DNA of 13,888 bases from Clostridiales bacterium (GTDB taxonomy: Bacteria; Bacillota; Clostridia; Oscillospirales; Oscillospiraceae), in contig SFHQ01000039.1 of NCBI GenBank assembly GCA_004556345.1, positions 1-13,888 of the forward strand, written 5' to 3'. Each line of letters begins with the position of its first letter. Position 1 is the stretch's first letter. Positions 1 to 7,864 of the stretch are shown here, one piece after another. The notes under the pieces were generated by a model. That model was not told where the DNA came from, made no database searches, and was given only the letters and a program-made list of their open reading frames with translations. A program made the translations under genes and the position numbers.

Positions 1-3000
1 ACCATTTGCGCCAAAGCAAAGCTCCCCACGCCCATAATAACCAGATGTAATCGTCCAGCTTTCATAGGCGGGAACATCCTTGTCACCCACAGGAGGAGTT
101 ACTGGAGTTTCTTCCTTCGCTTTGATTTCAAACTCTACCTTCTGCGTCTCATAACCATAACCCGCTTTGAGAGTCAGAGTATACTTACCAACAGCGTTTT
201 CCTTCCAGGTATCCGCAAACTGATTCTTGCACAGAACCAGCGTGTTGTTGCTGACCTCATAGCCCAGGTCACTACCTTCCTGACCCTTAGGCAGAACAGT
301 CTTTGTTTTTCCATCCGGGCCAGTCAGCTCCACGCTGGTCACATTGGCGAAGAAGTCACAAACGCCGTCCTTATGATTCTCTGCGTTGCAGGTGATGGTC
401 ACAGGGTTACCAAGCGCAACAGCCTCCGTGGGAGCGGACAGCTTGACCGCTTCCAGCACTTTCTGATAAGGCACGGACAATCTCACAGTCTGGTAGCCGT
501 TGACCTGGATGGTGATACTGTTGTCGCCCACGGTCAGCTTTTCCTTGGAAATAGTAAGGATCCCCTTCTCGGTGTCAACAGAGTAATCGGTGCTGGCGAA
601 AGGCTGATGGCTGGCGGTGCCCTTGTAGATGCTGCCGTTTTCGGCCAGCTTTTCCAGGTAAGCCTTGTCCAGGCACTGGAACATGGCGTTCTGGCCCTCG
701 GTCACGCTGGAAGCATTGACATACTTGTCATTCTCCAGCTTTACCAGAGCAATTTCCGGTGCAGCCTTGTTGGCGGTCTCACTGAAAGAGGTAGCTTCGC
801 CCAGCAGGTTGTCCTCCAGGACTTGCTTGACGGCGTAGGGACGGCCAGCAGTTTTCTCTGCGTTCTCTTTGGCGGCATAGTCAGCAAAGGTCAGCGCAGC
901 ACCTGCTACATGAGCATCGTTGACTGCATCGGCATAGCCCGCGTAAGTATATACATCAGAGCTACCCTTTGCATAAACGTCAACGTGGCTCAGCTCGGCC
1001 CAACGCTCTGCAATGGCAGAAGCATACTCGTTGCCGGTATCCAGCTTGGTCATAATCTCTGCGTTGGCCAGCAGGTCAGCGTCAAAGACGATATAGGCGT
1101 TCATGGTGTTGCTGCCGCCCTCGGAACCGCTGCCGGAGCTGGCACTGCCGCCGCCCACGCTAGAACCAGAATAGGTGTCGATCCCGTAAGGAAGCGCAGC
1201 TTTCTGAATGGAAACATTCTGCTCTGTGGCATCATTTACGTTGAATTTCATCGTAAATTTCTGGAAGCCATCCGCATACACTGTCAGCGTATAGTTGCCA
1301 TTTACCGGAAGATTATCATTCGTATCGTTGTAGAGGATAAAACTATCTCCAATCAGGTACCAGTCCTCAAACTTCTCCAAGGTTCTGGTATTGTTGTTCG
1401 GGTCAGTCAGGTCCACCTGATAAATGGGCTGCGTGATAGCATAGGTCATATTGTAGACCCGGAAATGAACATTCTGATTGGCATGGACCGCATCGGTCAG
1501 CTCCATATAGGGCTTAGTCTCATTTACCACATGGATGGGGAAGAGCTTGCTGGTACCGTTGGAGGTGACCCGCAGCTGGTAGCGGCCGTTGGAGTAGAAG
1601 TTGCTCTGGCCCAGGGGGACCGTGATGCAGGCAACTGTGCTGTTACCATGTTCATAGTCTGTATGGCGAGCATAGTTCAGATTATCATTTAGAATGTTGT
1701 TGCGATCATCGGCGGACACCAGATCAACATCTGTGATGCCATCGACCCAGGCCTTTTCTGCGTCCGTGCCCTTGGCATAGTTGAACATCAGCTCCACAGT
1801 GCCACTGACTTTATAGAGGTTGCTGGCAGTGTCGTCCTGCTTCAGAACTGCATCGGGAGAGTAAAACTTGATCGCATCCTGCTCTTTGTTGGTCAGGCTG
1901 AACTGCGTGGTTGCAGGAGCAACACGCGCCTTACCTGCGGCATCGTAATTGGTCAGGTGGTAGTCCCAGACATAGACGGGGCCGTTGGCCAGAAAGTAAT
2001 AGGCGTCTGCTTTCTTGCCCACAGTGGGAGTTGCAGGATTTGCGGTCTGGCTGAGGGTCACGGTCTGGCTCTGGCTGCCCTTGGTGATGACCAGCTTGGC
2101 GGGGTTCCAGGTGGTGGACTCCCACTTGACAATGGAGCCGTCGGTGGTGACGTTGGAGCAAGCATCGTTGACCACAGTGCCATCTACGGTCAGGGTGCAG
2201 TTTTTCAGGTTGTTGCCGCTGGTGAAGCGAACGGCAACATACTGGCCCCAGTCCACATTGACCAGATTGGTCTGCTCGGCCACGACCAGGTCAGTCTGGG
2301 TGCTGCTGTTCCCGCCGGAGGAGGAAGCGCCGCCGGAGCTGCTGCCGCCGCTGGAGGAGTTGCCGCCGGAAGAACCGCCGCCGGACCCGCCGGAGGTATT
2401 GCCGCCGTTCGTGGTGCCATTGGGGTTATAGGCCTTGCCGTCGATGGTGAGCTTGGGCGTGCCGTTGGGGTTTGCCAGCTGGATGCCGCCCTTGGCGGTG
2501 CTCTTGGTGAGCTTCACGCCGTCGGTGCCGCCGCGGACGACCAGGCGGCCGGTGACGGTGACGTTTTTGAGGCTGGCGGCGGAGACGCCGTCTGCGAGGA
2601 TGAGGTCACCCTTCACGGTAACGTTCTCCAGGGTGCTGTTGGTGCGGAGGATCAGGTTGCCCTCCACGGTCTGGTCCTTCAGGTCCTGGTCGCCGTAGGC
2701 GGCCACGAGGGCATCCATGACCTGGGCAAACTCGGCGCGGGTGATGTAGCTCTGGGGGTTCAGAGCGCCGTCTGCGCCGGTCACATAGCCCTGCTCCACC
2801 AGAGCAGCCACGGCACCCCTGGCCCAGGAAGAGACCTGCGCACCGTCAGAGAACTTGTCCAGGGAGGACGCCTTGCCATCGGCCAGGCCAAAAGCACGGG
2901 CCAGCACGGCGAAGGCCTGCTCGCGGGTAATGGGGTCGTTGGGGCTGAGCTTGCCATCCGCGCCCTGGAAGGCGCCCATCCGCACGCTCTTAGCCATCTC

Positions 3001-3297
3001 GTCGTAATGCCAGACGCCGGGGACCATGTCGGTGAAGCCGGTCAGGGACGCCTTGGCGCTGCTGGCAAAGGCGCGGTTGACCATGGTGGCCATCTGGGCG
3101 CGGGTGAGCAGGCCCTTGGGCAGGATCTTGCCGTCGGACCCGTTGAGCAGGCCGTTCTGGACGGCGTGCGTCATGGCCGGTGCCGACCAGTCCGTGGGAA
3201 AGTCGGAAAAATCCGACGGGACGGCGGCGAAGGCATTGGTTGATAGGAGCATCGCTCCTATCAACCCCATGATCATGGGGCTTTTTTTACCTCTCAT
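1..3297 (-). CDS. Large secreted SLH-domain surface protein with Ig-like/HID-type repeats (C-terminus outside window)
   Basis: The frame is open from ATG 3297 to the left edge (1099 codons, no stop), so the gene is cut by the window. GGAGG at 3306-3310 lies 8 nt before the ATG and fixes the start. Residues 1-24 form a signal peptide (RGKK, hydrophobic core, AFA). Three SLH domains follow at about 28-77, 87-136 and 148-198 (for example TREQAFAVLARAFG); such domains bind cell-wall polymers. Residues 206-290 are a beta-rich stretch of repeated 'NVTVKGDLIL' type, then a Gly/Ser/Asn linker at about 293-333. The remainder is beta-sandwich-like, with units ending in patterns such as 'GNYTLTVYADGFQKF' and 'GDNSITIQVNGYQTV'. 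These resemble the Shr-like hemoglobin-interacting domain (HID, formerly DUF1533); this is recognition from memory, so ligand and role are inference. A second Gly/Ser linker is encoded near 1105-1180. The distal part looks lower in GC than the SLH part. I see no convincing promoter in 3298-3490. Confidence 0.9.
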   Translation of the reverse strand, partial: MRGKKSPMIMGLIGAMLLSTNAFAAVPSDFSDFPTDWSAPAMTHAVQNGLLNGSDGKILPKGLLTRAQMATMVNRAFASSAKASLTGFTDMVPGVWHYDEMAKSVRMGAFQGADGKLSPNDPITREQAFAVLARAFGLADGKASSLDKFSDGAQVSSWARGAVAALVEQGYVTGADGALNPQSYITRAEFAQVMDALVAAYGDQDLKDQTVEGNLILRTNSTLENVTVKGDLILADGVSAASLKNVTVTGRLVVRGGTDGVKLTKSTAKGGIQLANPNGTPKLTIDGKAYNPNGTTNGGNTSGGSGGGSSGGNSSSGGSSSGGASSSGGNSSTQTDLVVAEQTNLVNVDWGQYVAVRFTSGNNLKNCTLTVDGTVVNDACSNVTTDGSIVKWESTTWNPAKLVITKGSQSQTVTLSQTANPATPTVGKKADAYYFLANGPVYVWDYHLTNYDAAGKARVAPATTQFSLTNKEQDAIKFYSPDAVLKQDDTASNLYKVSGTVELMFNYAKGTDAEKAWVDGITDVDLVSADDRNNILNDNLNYARHTDYEHGNSTVACITVPLGQSNFYSNGRYQLRVTSNGTSKLFPIHVVNETKPYMELTDAVHANQNVHFRVYNMTYAITQPIYQVDLTDPNNNTRTLEKFEDWYLIGDSFILYNDTNDNLPVNGNYTLTVYADGFQKFTMKFNVNDATEQNVSIQKAALPYGIDTYSGSSVGGGSASSGSGSEGGSNTMNAYIVFDADLLANAEIMTKLDTGNEYASAIAERWAELSHVDVYAKGSSDVYTYAGYADAVNDAHVAGAALTFADYAAKENAEKTAGRPYAVKQVLEDNLLGEATSFSETANKAAPEIALVKLENDKYVNASSVTEGQNAMFQCLDKAYLEKLAENGSIYKGTASHQPFASTDYSVDTEKGILTISKEKLTVGDNSITIQVNGYQTVRLSVPYQKVLEAVKLSAPTEAVALGNPVTITCNAENHKDGVCDFFANVTSVELTGPDGKTKTVLPKGQEGSDLGYEVSNNTLVLCKNQFADTWKENAVGKYTLTLKAGYGYETQKVEFEIKAKEETPVTPPVGDKDVPAYESWTITSGYYGRGELCFGANG
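3238..3280 (-). repeat. Adjacent perfect inverted repeats inside signal-peptide codons
   Basis: GGTTGATAGGAGC (3238-3250) and its exact reverse complement (3254-3266) form a 13-bp stem with a 3-nt loop. Directly next to it CCCCATGATCATGGGG (3265-3280) is a 16-bp perfect palindrome. A third, smaller stem (GTCGGA, 4-nt loop, TCCGAC) lies at 3192-3207. In the mRNA these fall at about +18 to +33, +32 to +60 and +91 to +106 from the AUG, over codons 6-20 and 31-36. The pairing is seen directly; any function is unknown. Confidence 0.85.
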
Positions 3298-3491
3298 CAG
3301 GGGTACCTCCTATGGGAAAGAAATCGTTGCCCGCAGCGGGTTTCCAAAGGTCTCTCGCGGGCGTCGGTAGTTTACCACAACTAACTGTATCCCGTCTGTT
3401 CGGTTTTGGCGGAGTTTTTGCGGAGAGCGGCGAAGTTTTTCTCCAAAAAGGTTGGAATATTCTGTTTTAGCCTACGCTAACATCGTGCATC

Positions 3492-3528
3492 AAAAAACCC
3501 CCGGCAGAGGAAAAACCTCTGCCGGGGG
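3492..3528 (-). terminator. Intrinsic terminator of the thiolase gene
   Basis: A 13-bp perfect GC-rich stem (3498-3510 with 3516-3528, 5-nt loop) is followed on the minus strand by six U residues (3497-3492). It begins 36 nt after the thiolase stop codon and separates that gene from the SLH gene. Confidence 0.93.
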
Positions 3529-3564
3529 CCATGAATTGCGTGAATTCAGTTCGTCAAGCGCAAA

Positions 3565-4821
3565 TTAGCACTTCTCGAAGATGGCAGCAACGCCCAGGCC
3601 ACCGCCGATGCACAGGGTAGCCAGACCCTTCTTTGCATCGTCGCGCTTCATCATCTCGTGCAGCAGGGTGACGATGATACGAGCGCCGGAGCAGCCGACG
3701 GGGTGGCCGATGGCGATGGCACCGCCGTTGACGTTGACCTTGGACATATCGAACTCCAGCTCACGAGCCACAGCGATGGACTGAGCAGCGAAAGCCTCGT
3801 TGGCCTCGATCAGGTCCATGTCCTTGATGGTCAGGCCAGCCTTGGCCATAGCCTGACGGGAAGCGGGGATGGGGCCGGTGCCCATGATCTTGGGGTCGAC
3901 GCCGCCCTGGCCCCAGGAAACGACCTTGAACAGGGGCTTCAGGCCATACTTCTCGACAGCTTCCTTGGAAGCCAGGATGATGGCAGCAGCGCCGTCGTTC
4001 AGGCCGGAAGCGTTACCAGCAGTGACGCGCTGCACGCCGGTGTTCTCAGGGGAGGGGGTCATGTGGGTGGCCTCGAAGGTCATCTCGACCTTGTCCACGG
4101 TGTTGTCAGCGGAGTTGGGGAAAGCGCCGCGCAGCTTAGCCATCTTCTCCAGGGTGGTGTCCTTGGGATGCTCATCGACCTTGAACTCGATGGTCTCCTT
4201 CTTCTTCTTCACGGTAACGGGCACGATCTCGTCCTCGAAGCGGCCGGACTTGATGGCAGCCAGAGCCTTCATCTGAGAGTTGTAGCCGAACTCGTCCAGC
4301 TCCTCGCGGGTGATGCCCCAGATGTCGCAGATGTTCTCAGCGGTGGTGCCCATGTGGTAGTTGTTGTAAGCGTCCCACAGGCCGTCCTTGATCATGGTGT
4401 CCACGGCCTTGATGTCGCCCATACGAGCGCCCCAGCGGGCAGCGGGGATGGCATAGGGAGCGCCGCTCATGCTCTCGGTGCCGCCGCACATGATCAGGTC
4501 AGCATCGCCAGCCTGGATGGCGCGGGAGCCCTCGATGACGGTCTTCAGGCCGGAGCCGCAGACCATGCTGACGGTGTAGGCGGGAACCTTCAGGGGCACA
4601 CCAGCCTTGACCATGCACTGACGAGCCACGTTCTGGCCCTGAGCAGCGGACAGAACGTTACCGAACATAACCTCGTCCAGCCACTCGCCCTTGACGTTGC
4701 CGCGCTTCAGAGCCTCGGCGATCACAGTAGCGCCCAGGTCAGCAGCGGGAACATCACGCAGGGTGCCGCCGAAGGTGCCGACAGCAGTACGGCAGGAGCT
4801 GATGACATAAACATCTCTCAT
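3565..4821 (-). CDS. thlA: Acetyl-CoA C-acetyltransferase (thiolase II)
   Basis: It condenses two acetyl-CoA to acetoacetyl-CoA in the cytoplasm, in gut Clostridia usually as the first step towards butyrate. The start is ATG 4821 (418 residues), 11 nt after GGAGG; a TTG six codons upstream overlaps that Shine-Dalgarno sequence and is rejected. All catalytic motifs are present: nucleophile Cys88 in VSMVCGSG, EANEAFAAQ, His373 in GGAIAIGHPVGCSG, and Cys404 in LCIGGGLG. The N-terminal 'SSCRTAVGTFGG' is typical. The protein is about 25 residues longer than the usual ~392. The extra length lies at about 235-264, between 'KLRGAF' and 'VTAGNASG', where Zoogloea-type thiolases have only a few residues. 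It is monocistronic, with its own promoter and terminator. No crotonase, HBD or BCD genes are adjacent. The symbol is by analogy with clostridial thlA; atoB or phaA would be equivalent. Confidence 0.95.
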   Translation of the reverse strand: MRDVYVISSCRTAVGTFGGTLRDVPAADLGATVIAEALKRGNVKGEWLDEVMFGNVLSAAQGQNVARQCMVKAGVPLKVPAYTVSMVCGSGLKTVIEGSRAIQAGDADLIMCGGTESMSGAPYAIPAARWGARMGDIKAVDTMIKDGLWDAYNNYHMGTTAENICDIWGITREELDEFGYNSQMKALAAIKSGRFEDEIVPVTVKKKKETIEFKVDEHPKDTTLEKMAKLRGAFPNSADNTVDKVEMTFEATHMTPSPENTGVQRVTAGNASGLNDGAAAIILASKEAVEKYGLKPLFKVVSWGQGGVDPKIMGTGPIPASRQAMAKAGLTIKDMDLIEANEAFAAQSIAVARELEFDMSKVNVNGGAIAIGHPVGCSGARIIVTLLHEMMKRDDAKKGLATLCIGGGLGVAAIFEKC

Positions 4822-4882
4822 AGTAGATTGTACCTCCAAAAAATTTTAACAGGGTAGCATTAAAGCAGCCATTTACCGCAAC

Positions 4883-4911
4883 ATTATACTTGTCACGTCT
4901 GCAAAAATCAA
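4883..4911 (-). promoter_or_regulatory. Sigma-A-type promoter of the thiolase gene
   Basis: On the minus strand -35 TTGATT (4911-4906) is separated by 17 bp from a consensus -10 TATAAT (4888-4883). This predicts a leader of about 55 nt before ATG 4821. The surrounding DNA is AT-rich. Confidence 0.85.
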
Positions 4912-4966
4912 CTGTATTTTTGAAATTTCCTTTGATTTTTCTTTCCTTTTTTGAATGAGCCTCCGC

Positions 4967-5419
4967 TCACTCCGCCGCAGCCTGGGCAAGGTCTGCCAGG
5001 GCCTGGGGCAACGAACTGTCTCCCACCAGGACGTAATCGGACCCGGCGATGATCAGATCCCCCTCCGAGTTGCACCCGAAGGCATAGCTGGACGAGCCGT
5101 CGGCGTTGGCCAGTTTTACCTCATAATAGGCCCCTCCGTCGGGCAGCGTCACCACGCCGTGGCCCCGCAAAAAGCGGACCTGGGCGCTCTGCATGGCCTG
5201 CCACACTTCGTCAAGTTCCGACCCTTCGGCCACGTCCCACTTCTGCCCCTCCTGATGGGCCTGGTCATACACCGTGAGGGTCCCCGTGGTGGGCGCTTCC
5301 GTCCCGCCCAGGCAGTCCAGCAGCGGCTGCGGCCGCATGAACGCGATCATATAGGCCGCCACCAGCGCCGCGATCACCACCAGCGTGATGAGGACCGTCC
5401 GCAGTTTCTTGTGTTTCAT
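4967..5419 (-). CDS. Membrane-anchored hypothetical protein, 150 residues
   Basis: I do not recognise a family. ATG 5419 (MKHKKLRTV) is chosen because AAGGAG lies 11 nt upstream; an in-frame ATG seven codons earlier overlaps that site. A short basic N-terminus precedes one transmembrane segment (about residues 6-26, rich in Leu, Val, Ile, Ala), so a small extracytoplasmic domain of about 120 residues is expected. That domain includes 'LPDGGAYYEVKLANADGSS' and 'YAFGCNSEGDLIIAGSDYVL', which look like a compact beta domain. It has its own promoter, and a terminator separates it from the SLH gene to its right. No clear terminator follows it, so some read-through towards the thiolase gene is possible. 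It resembles the 162-residue protein at 7376-7864 in layout (one TM plus small outer domain) but not obviously in sequence. Confidence 0.8.
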   Translation of the reverse strand: MKHKKLRTVLITLVVIAALVAAYMIAFMRPQPLLDCLGGTEAPTTGTLTVYDQAHQEGQKWDVAEGSELDEVWQAMQSAQVRFLRGHGVVTLPDGGAYYEVKLANADGSSSYAFGCNSEGDLIIAGSDYVLVGDSSLPQALADLAQAAAE

Positions 5420-5463
5420 CGTCCCGTCATCTCCTTGCATTCAATTTGCGTATGCAAAGACCT

Positions 5464-5491
5464 ATTATACCAGAGCACGTCAAAAAGGCAA
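5464..5491 (-). promoter_or_regulatory. Extended -10 promoter of the 150-residue gene
   Basis: On the minus strand TATAAT (5469-5464) is preceded by TGG, giving an extended -10, with -35 TTGCCT (5491-5486) 16 bp upstream. It lies about 45 bp before the start codon. Confidence 0.75.
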
Positions 5492-5520
5492 GGAAAAGTA
5501 CAACAAACCGCACCCCGACA

Positions 5521-5560
5521 AAAAGGGAGCAGACCACACCGCTCGCGTGGTCTGCTCCCT
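5521..5560 (-). terminator. Intrinsic terminator after the 551-residue SLH gene
   Basis: A 13-bp perfect stem (GGGAGCAGACCAC, 5526-5538 with 5548-5560, 9-nt loop) is followed on the minus strand by five U residues (5525-5521). It lies just downstream of the stop at 5582. Confidence 0.9.
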
Positions 5561-5581
5561 GGAGCCTTCCTAAAAATTAAG

Positions 5582-7237
5582 TCAGTTCGGCACCGTGCTG
5601 CTCACGTTGCCGGTGGTGAGGTCTACGGTAAAGGTATAGGTTCCTGCCTGATGCACGTCTTGCACGGCCTTGTCGAAGCGATAGGTATAGGTGAGGGTCG
5701 TGCCCTTGCACTGGATAGAAGCCGGGGCCTCCTGGCGGACGGCGGTGGTTTTCACGCCGGGCAGGGTGACGACGGTGCCCTCGCCGGGCTGGGAACCGGC
5801 CTTGTAGACCAGGACCAGCTCATCCTGATACCCGCCGTGGGGCAGGCCGCTCTGGACGCGCTCCAGGGTGGTGCAGGCACTCGTCTCCTCCATCCAGGTC
5901 ACGTTGTTCACGCCCTGGAGCTTCTCGGCCAGGGCCGTGCGGTACTTGCTCTGCGTGTGCAGGGCGGCGTAGGGGTCAGCGGGGAAGGCGGCCTGGAACT
6001 GCTCGGCCGTGAAGCGGCCCTGGCTCACCAGCTGCTGCCACAGGGGGGTGCTCGTCCCCTTGACGGGTGCAAAGAGGGCGGCGGTGGTGATGCGGACCAT
6101 CTCGCCGCGGGTCAGGGTGGTCCAATCCGTCTGGGCGGGCAGGACACCGGCCTTCACTGCGGCGTCCCAAGGCGTGTTCCAGAAGAAGTCCGTGCCGTCC
6201 TGGTAGCCCAAGGCCCGGAGCATGAAGGTCAGGTACATGGCAGTCGTGACGGGGGAATCTGCGCCGAACTTGGTGGCGGAGACGCCCTTGGTCAGGCCCT
6301 TCTTCTGGGCGTAGCTCACGACGCCGTTGGCCCAGCTGGGCACATCGGTATAGGGGTGGTTCTTCGCCGTCCCCTCCTGATCGCCGGCACCCAGCGCCCG
6401 CACCAGCATGGTGATGCCCTCCGCCCGGTTGGGCTGGCGGTCCAGGTCATAGTTGACGGACCCGTCGGCGTTCGTCCCGGCACCCCGGAACAGGCCGAGC
6501 TGATTGAGCTGCTGGGCCAACGCCAGGTCGCTCCCAGCGGGGGGCTGGGCGGCCTCGCTGTACTGCCAGGTCGTGTAAACAGGCTGGTCGCCCTGCGCTT
6601 CCACAACGACCTTCAGTGCGCCGTTGGAGAGCCAGGAGACTTCCAGAATATCGGCCTTGGCCTGCGGTGCAGAGAGCGTTTTGGCGGTGCCGCCGGTCAG
6701 GTCAAAGAGCTTTGCGTTCCGCGCGTTGGCGGTGCCGTTGGGGACGTAGACCAGGGCCAGCTTGCTGGCGTCCGCGTTGAACGCCTGGACGCTCCGGGTC
6801 CGCAGCGTGCCGCCCAGCTTCTCTTCCAGCACCGGCGTCAGCGCGGCCTTGCCGTCAAACCGGCCGACATAGACCGTGTCGTTGGCCTGGTTCGTGTAGG
6901 CGATGCGCCCGGCCTGGGCGGCGATGATCTGCGCGGTGGGGGTGGCAAATTGCAGCGTGACCTCGCTGCCGTCCCGGCCGACCACGACGAAAGCCGTCTC
7001 CTTGTCCCCCAGGGACTTGGCGCACAGGGCGTGGTCTGCATCGACCCAGTCTGTGATCGCGTAAGTATCCTTATCCGGCAGGGGAACGGCGGTCGGCTGG
7101 GTCCCCGGCGTGTCGGCAGTGTAGCCGTCGCTGAGCTTGGTCCAGCTGCCGGCCTGCTGCCCGGCGGCAGAAACGCAGACGCTGAGAGACAGCGCCAGGG
7201 CCAACGCCGTGGCCAGGGCCAAAATTTTTCGTTTCAT
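5582..7237 (-). CDS. Secreted SLH-domain protein with N-terminal propeller-like region
   Basis: 551 residues, starting at ATG 7237 seven nt after AAAGGAGG. Residues 1-25 are a signal peptide (MKRK, long Ala/Leu core, VSAA). Residues ~55-225 are beta-strand rich with repeated blades such as 'AFVVVGRDGSEVTLQF' and 'RIAYTNQANDTVYVGRFDG', resembling a TolB/WD40-like propeller. Three SLH units follow at about 238-284, 292-345 and 352-390, including 'YTDVPSWANGVVSYAQKKG' and 'LTRGEMVRITTAAL'. A beta-rich tail (about 440-551) ends in 'GTYTFTVDLTTGN'. It probably sits on the wall through the SLH units. Having SLH in the middle rather than at one end is less usual; the first unit is degenerate. The promoter at 7301-7329 is one of a duplicated pair. 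The ligand and cellular role cannot be read from the sequence. Confidence 0.9.
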   Translation of the reverse strand: MKRKILALATALALALSLSVCVSAAGQQAGSWTKLSDGYTADTPGTQPTAVPLPDKDTYAITDWVDADHALCAKSLGDKETAFVVVGRDGSEVTLQFATPTAQIIAAQAGRIAYTNQANDTVYVGRFDGKAALTPVLEEKLGGTLRTRSVQAFNADASKLALVYVPNGTANARNAKLFDLTGGTAKTLSAPQAKADILEVSWLSNGALKVVVEAQGDQPVYTTWQYSEAAQPPAGSDLALAQQLNQLGLFRGAGTNADGSVNYDLDRQPNRAEGITMLVRALGAGDQEGTAKNHPYTDVPSWANGVVSYAQKKGLTKGVSATKFGADSPVTTAMYLTFMLRALGYQDGTDFFWNTPWDAAVKAGVLPAQTDWTTLTRGEMVRITTAALFAPVKGTSTPLWQQLVSQGRFTAEQFQAAFPADPYAALHTQSKYRTALAEKLQGVNNVTWMEETSACTTLERVQSGLPHGGYQDELVLVYKAGSQPGEGTVVTLPGVKTTAVRQEAPASIQCKGTTLTYTYRFDKAVQDVHQAGTYTFTVDLTTGNVSSTVPN

Positions 7238-7337
7238 GGGGAATCCTCCTTTGTGTTACACTTCCATTCGGGGTTTGATTTGGGAAATCCTTCCGCTCTC
7301 AGTATAGCTGATTTTATGAATGATTTCAATCATTTCT
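7230..7337 (-). repeat. Duplicated promoter/leader block, copy A
   Basis: It aligns by eye with 7937-8043 over about 107 bp with a few small gaps, at roughly three-quarters identity. Exact shared stretches include CACTTCCATTCG and GATTTTATGAAT (plus-strand reading). The block spans -35, -10, leader, Shine-Dalgarno and the first codons (ATG AAA CGA AAA) of the SLH gene. Confidence 0.8.
7301..7329 (-). promoter_or_regulatory. Promoter of the 551-residue SLH gene (copy A)
   Basis: On the minus strand -35 TTGAAA (7329-7324), 17-bp spacer, -10 TATACT (7306-7301). An inverted repeat AATGATT-TC-AATCATT (plus strand 7319-7334) is centred on the -35 and could be an operator. The leader is about 55-60 nt. 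Confidence 0.8.
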
Positions 7338-7375
7338 TAGATATTCAATTTTTAACATTTTTCAATAACTATCTT

Positions 7376-7864
7376 TTATGTTTCTTCCAACGGAAATTCT
7401 TCTGTCATGCTCCCTGTGGGGTCTGCAACGTCCCCGGAGGGGTAGATGTCTACGACGATGGCCTGCTTCTCACGGCTCTGGCTGATGCAGTATTGGAGAT
7501 ACTGACAGTCTTCGGTGTCGTTGCTGTGCAGTCCGAAGTAGAGTCCCAGATAGCTGCTTCCCGTTTCTGCATTTTCCGAGAAAAATTCGCGGAGCGAAAC
7601 GCTCACAGACCGGGTCGTTTGGTCGTAGGAAGGCACGGGAAATTTCCCGTTGTTGACGGTGATACTGTGGAAATAGAAGCCGTCCGCCGGAGCAAAGGTA
7701 AGCTTCTCTGTGCTGGGGTCGAATTGAAGACTGAGCGGCAAGATGGCCTCTTCCTCTGCTTTTCCTTGCGCGTGATGCGCAACAGCGAGGATGATACTGC
7801 ACACCACTGCCACCCCAACCAAAAAGGCCACAAGCACACCGAGATGTTTTTTTGTTATGTTCAT
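7376..7864 (-). CDS. Membrane-anchored hypothetical protein, 162 residues
   Basis: I do not recognise a family. The N-terminus (MNITKKHLG) leads into one transmembrane segment at about residues 8-28, leaving an extracytoplasmic domain of about 130 residues. That domain contains 'LTFAPADGFYFHSITVNN', 'SYLGLYFGLHSNDTEDC' and two Cys in 'CQYLQYC'. The start codon ATG 7864 overlaps the stop of a 37-codon ORF (ATGA), with a weak GGTGAG site 8 nt upstream. The DNA is less GC-rich than the neighbouring genes. No terminator separates it from the SLH gene downstream, so read-through into 5582-7237 is likely. Both genes use copies of the same promoter block, suggesting shared control. Its role in relation to the SLH protein is inference. 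Confidence 0.78.
   Translation of the reverse strand: MNITKKHLGVLVAFLVGVAVVCSIILAVAHHAQGKAEEEAILPLSLQFDPSTEKLTFAPADGFYFHSITVNNGKFPVPSYDQTTRSVSVSLREFFSENAETGSSYLGLYFGLHSNDTEDCQYLQYCISQSREKQAIVVDIYPSGDVADPTGSMTEEFPLEET

Noticed and set aside
2301..2421. Repetitive GC-rich tract that could be taken for a tandem repeat or CRISPR-like array
   Set aside because: It encodes a Gly/Ser/Asn linker with irregular codon repeats and no spacer structure.
373..3243. Long plus-strand open frames (373-1692, 1957-3243)
   Set aside because: They are shadows of the SLH gene, whose minus-strand frame has a signal peptide, SLH domains and repeat modules; the shadow products are low-complexity Gly/Ala/Val.
3467..3480. 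Small dyad TTAGC-CTAC-GCTAA upstream of the large SLH gene as an operator
   Set aside because: Only 5 bp arms, no second copy, and no convincing promoter beside it.
4953..4970. Hairpin GAGTGAGC/GCTCATTC at the end of the 150-residue gene
   Set aside because: On the minus strand it is followed by A residues, not U, so it is not an intrinsic terminator for that gene.
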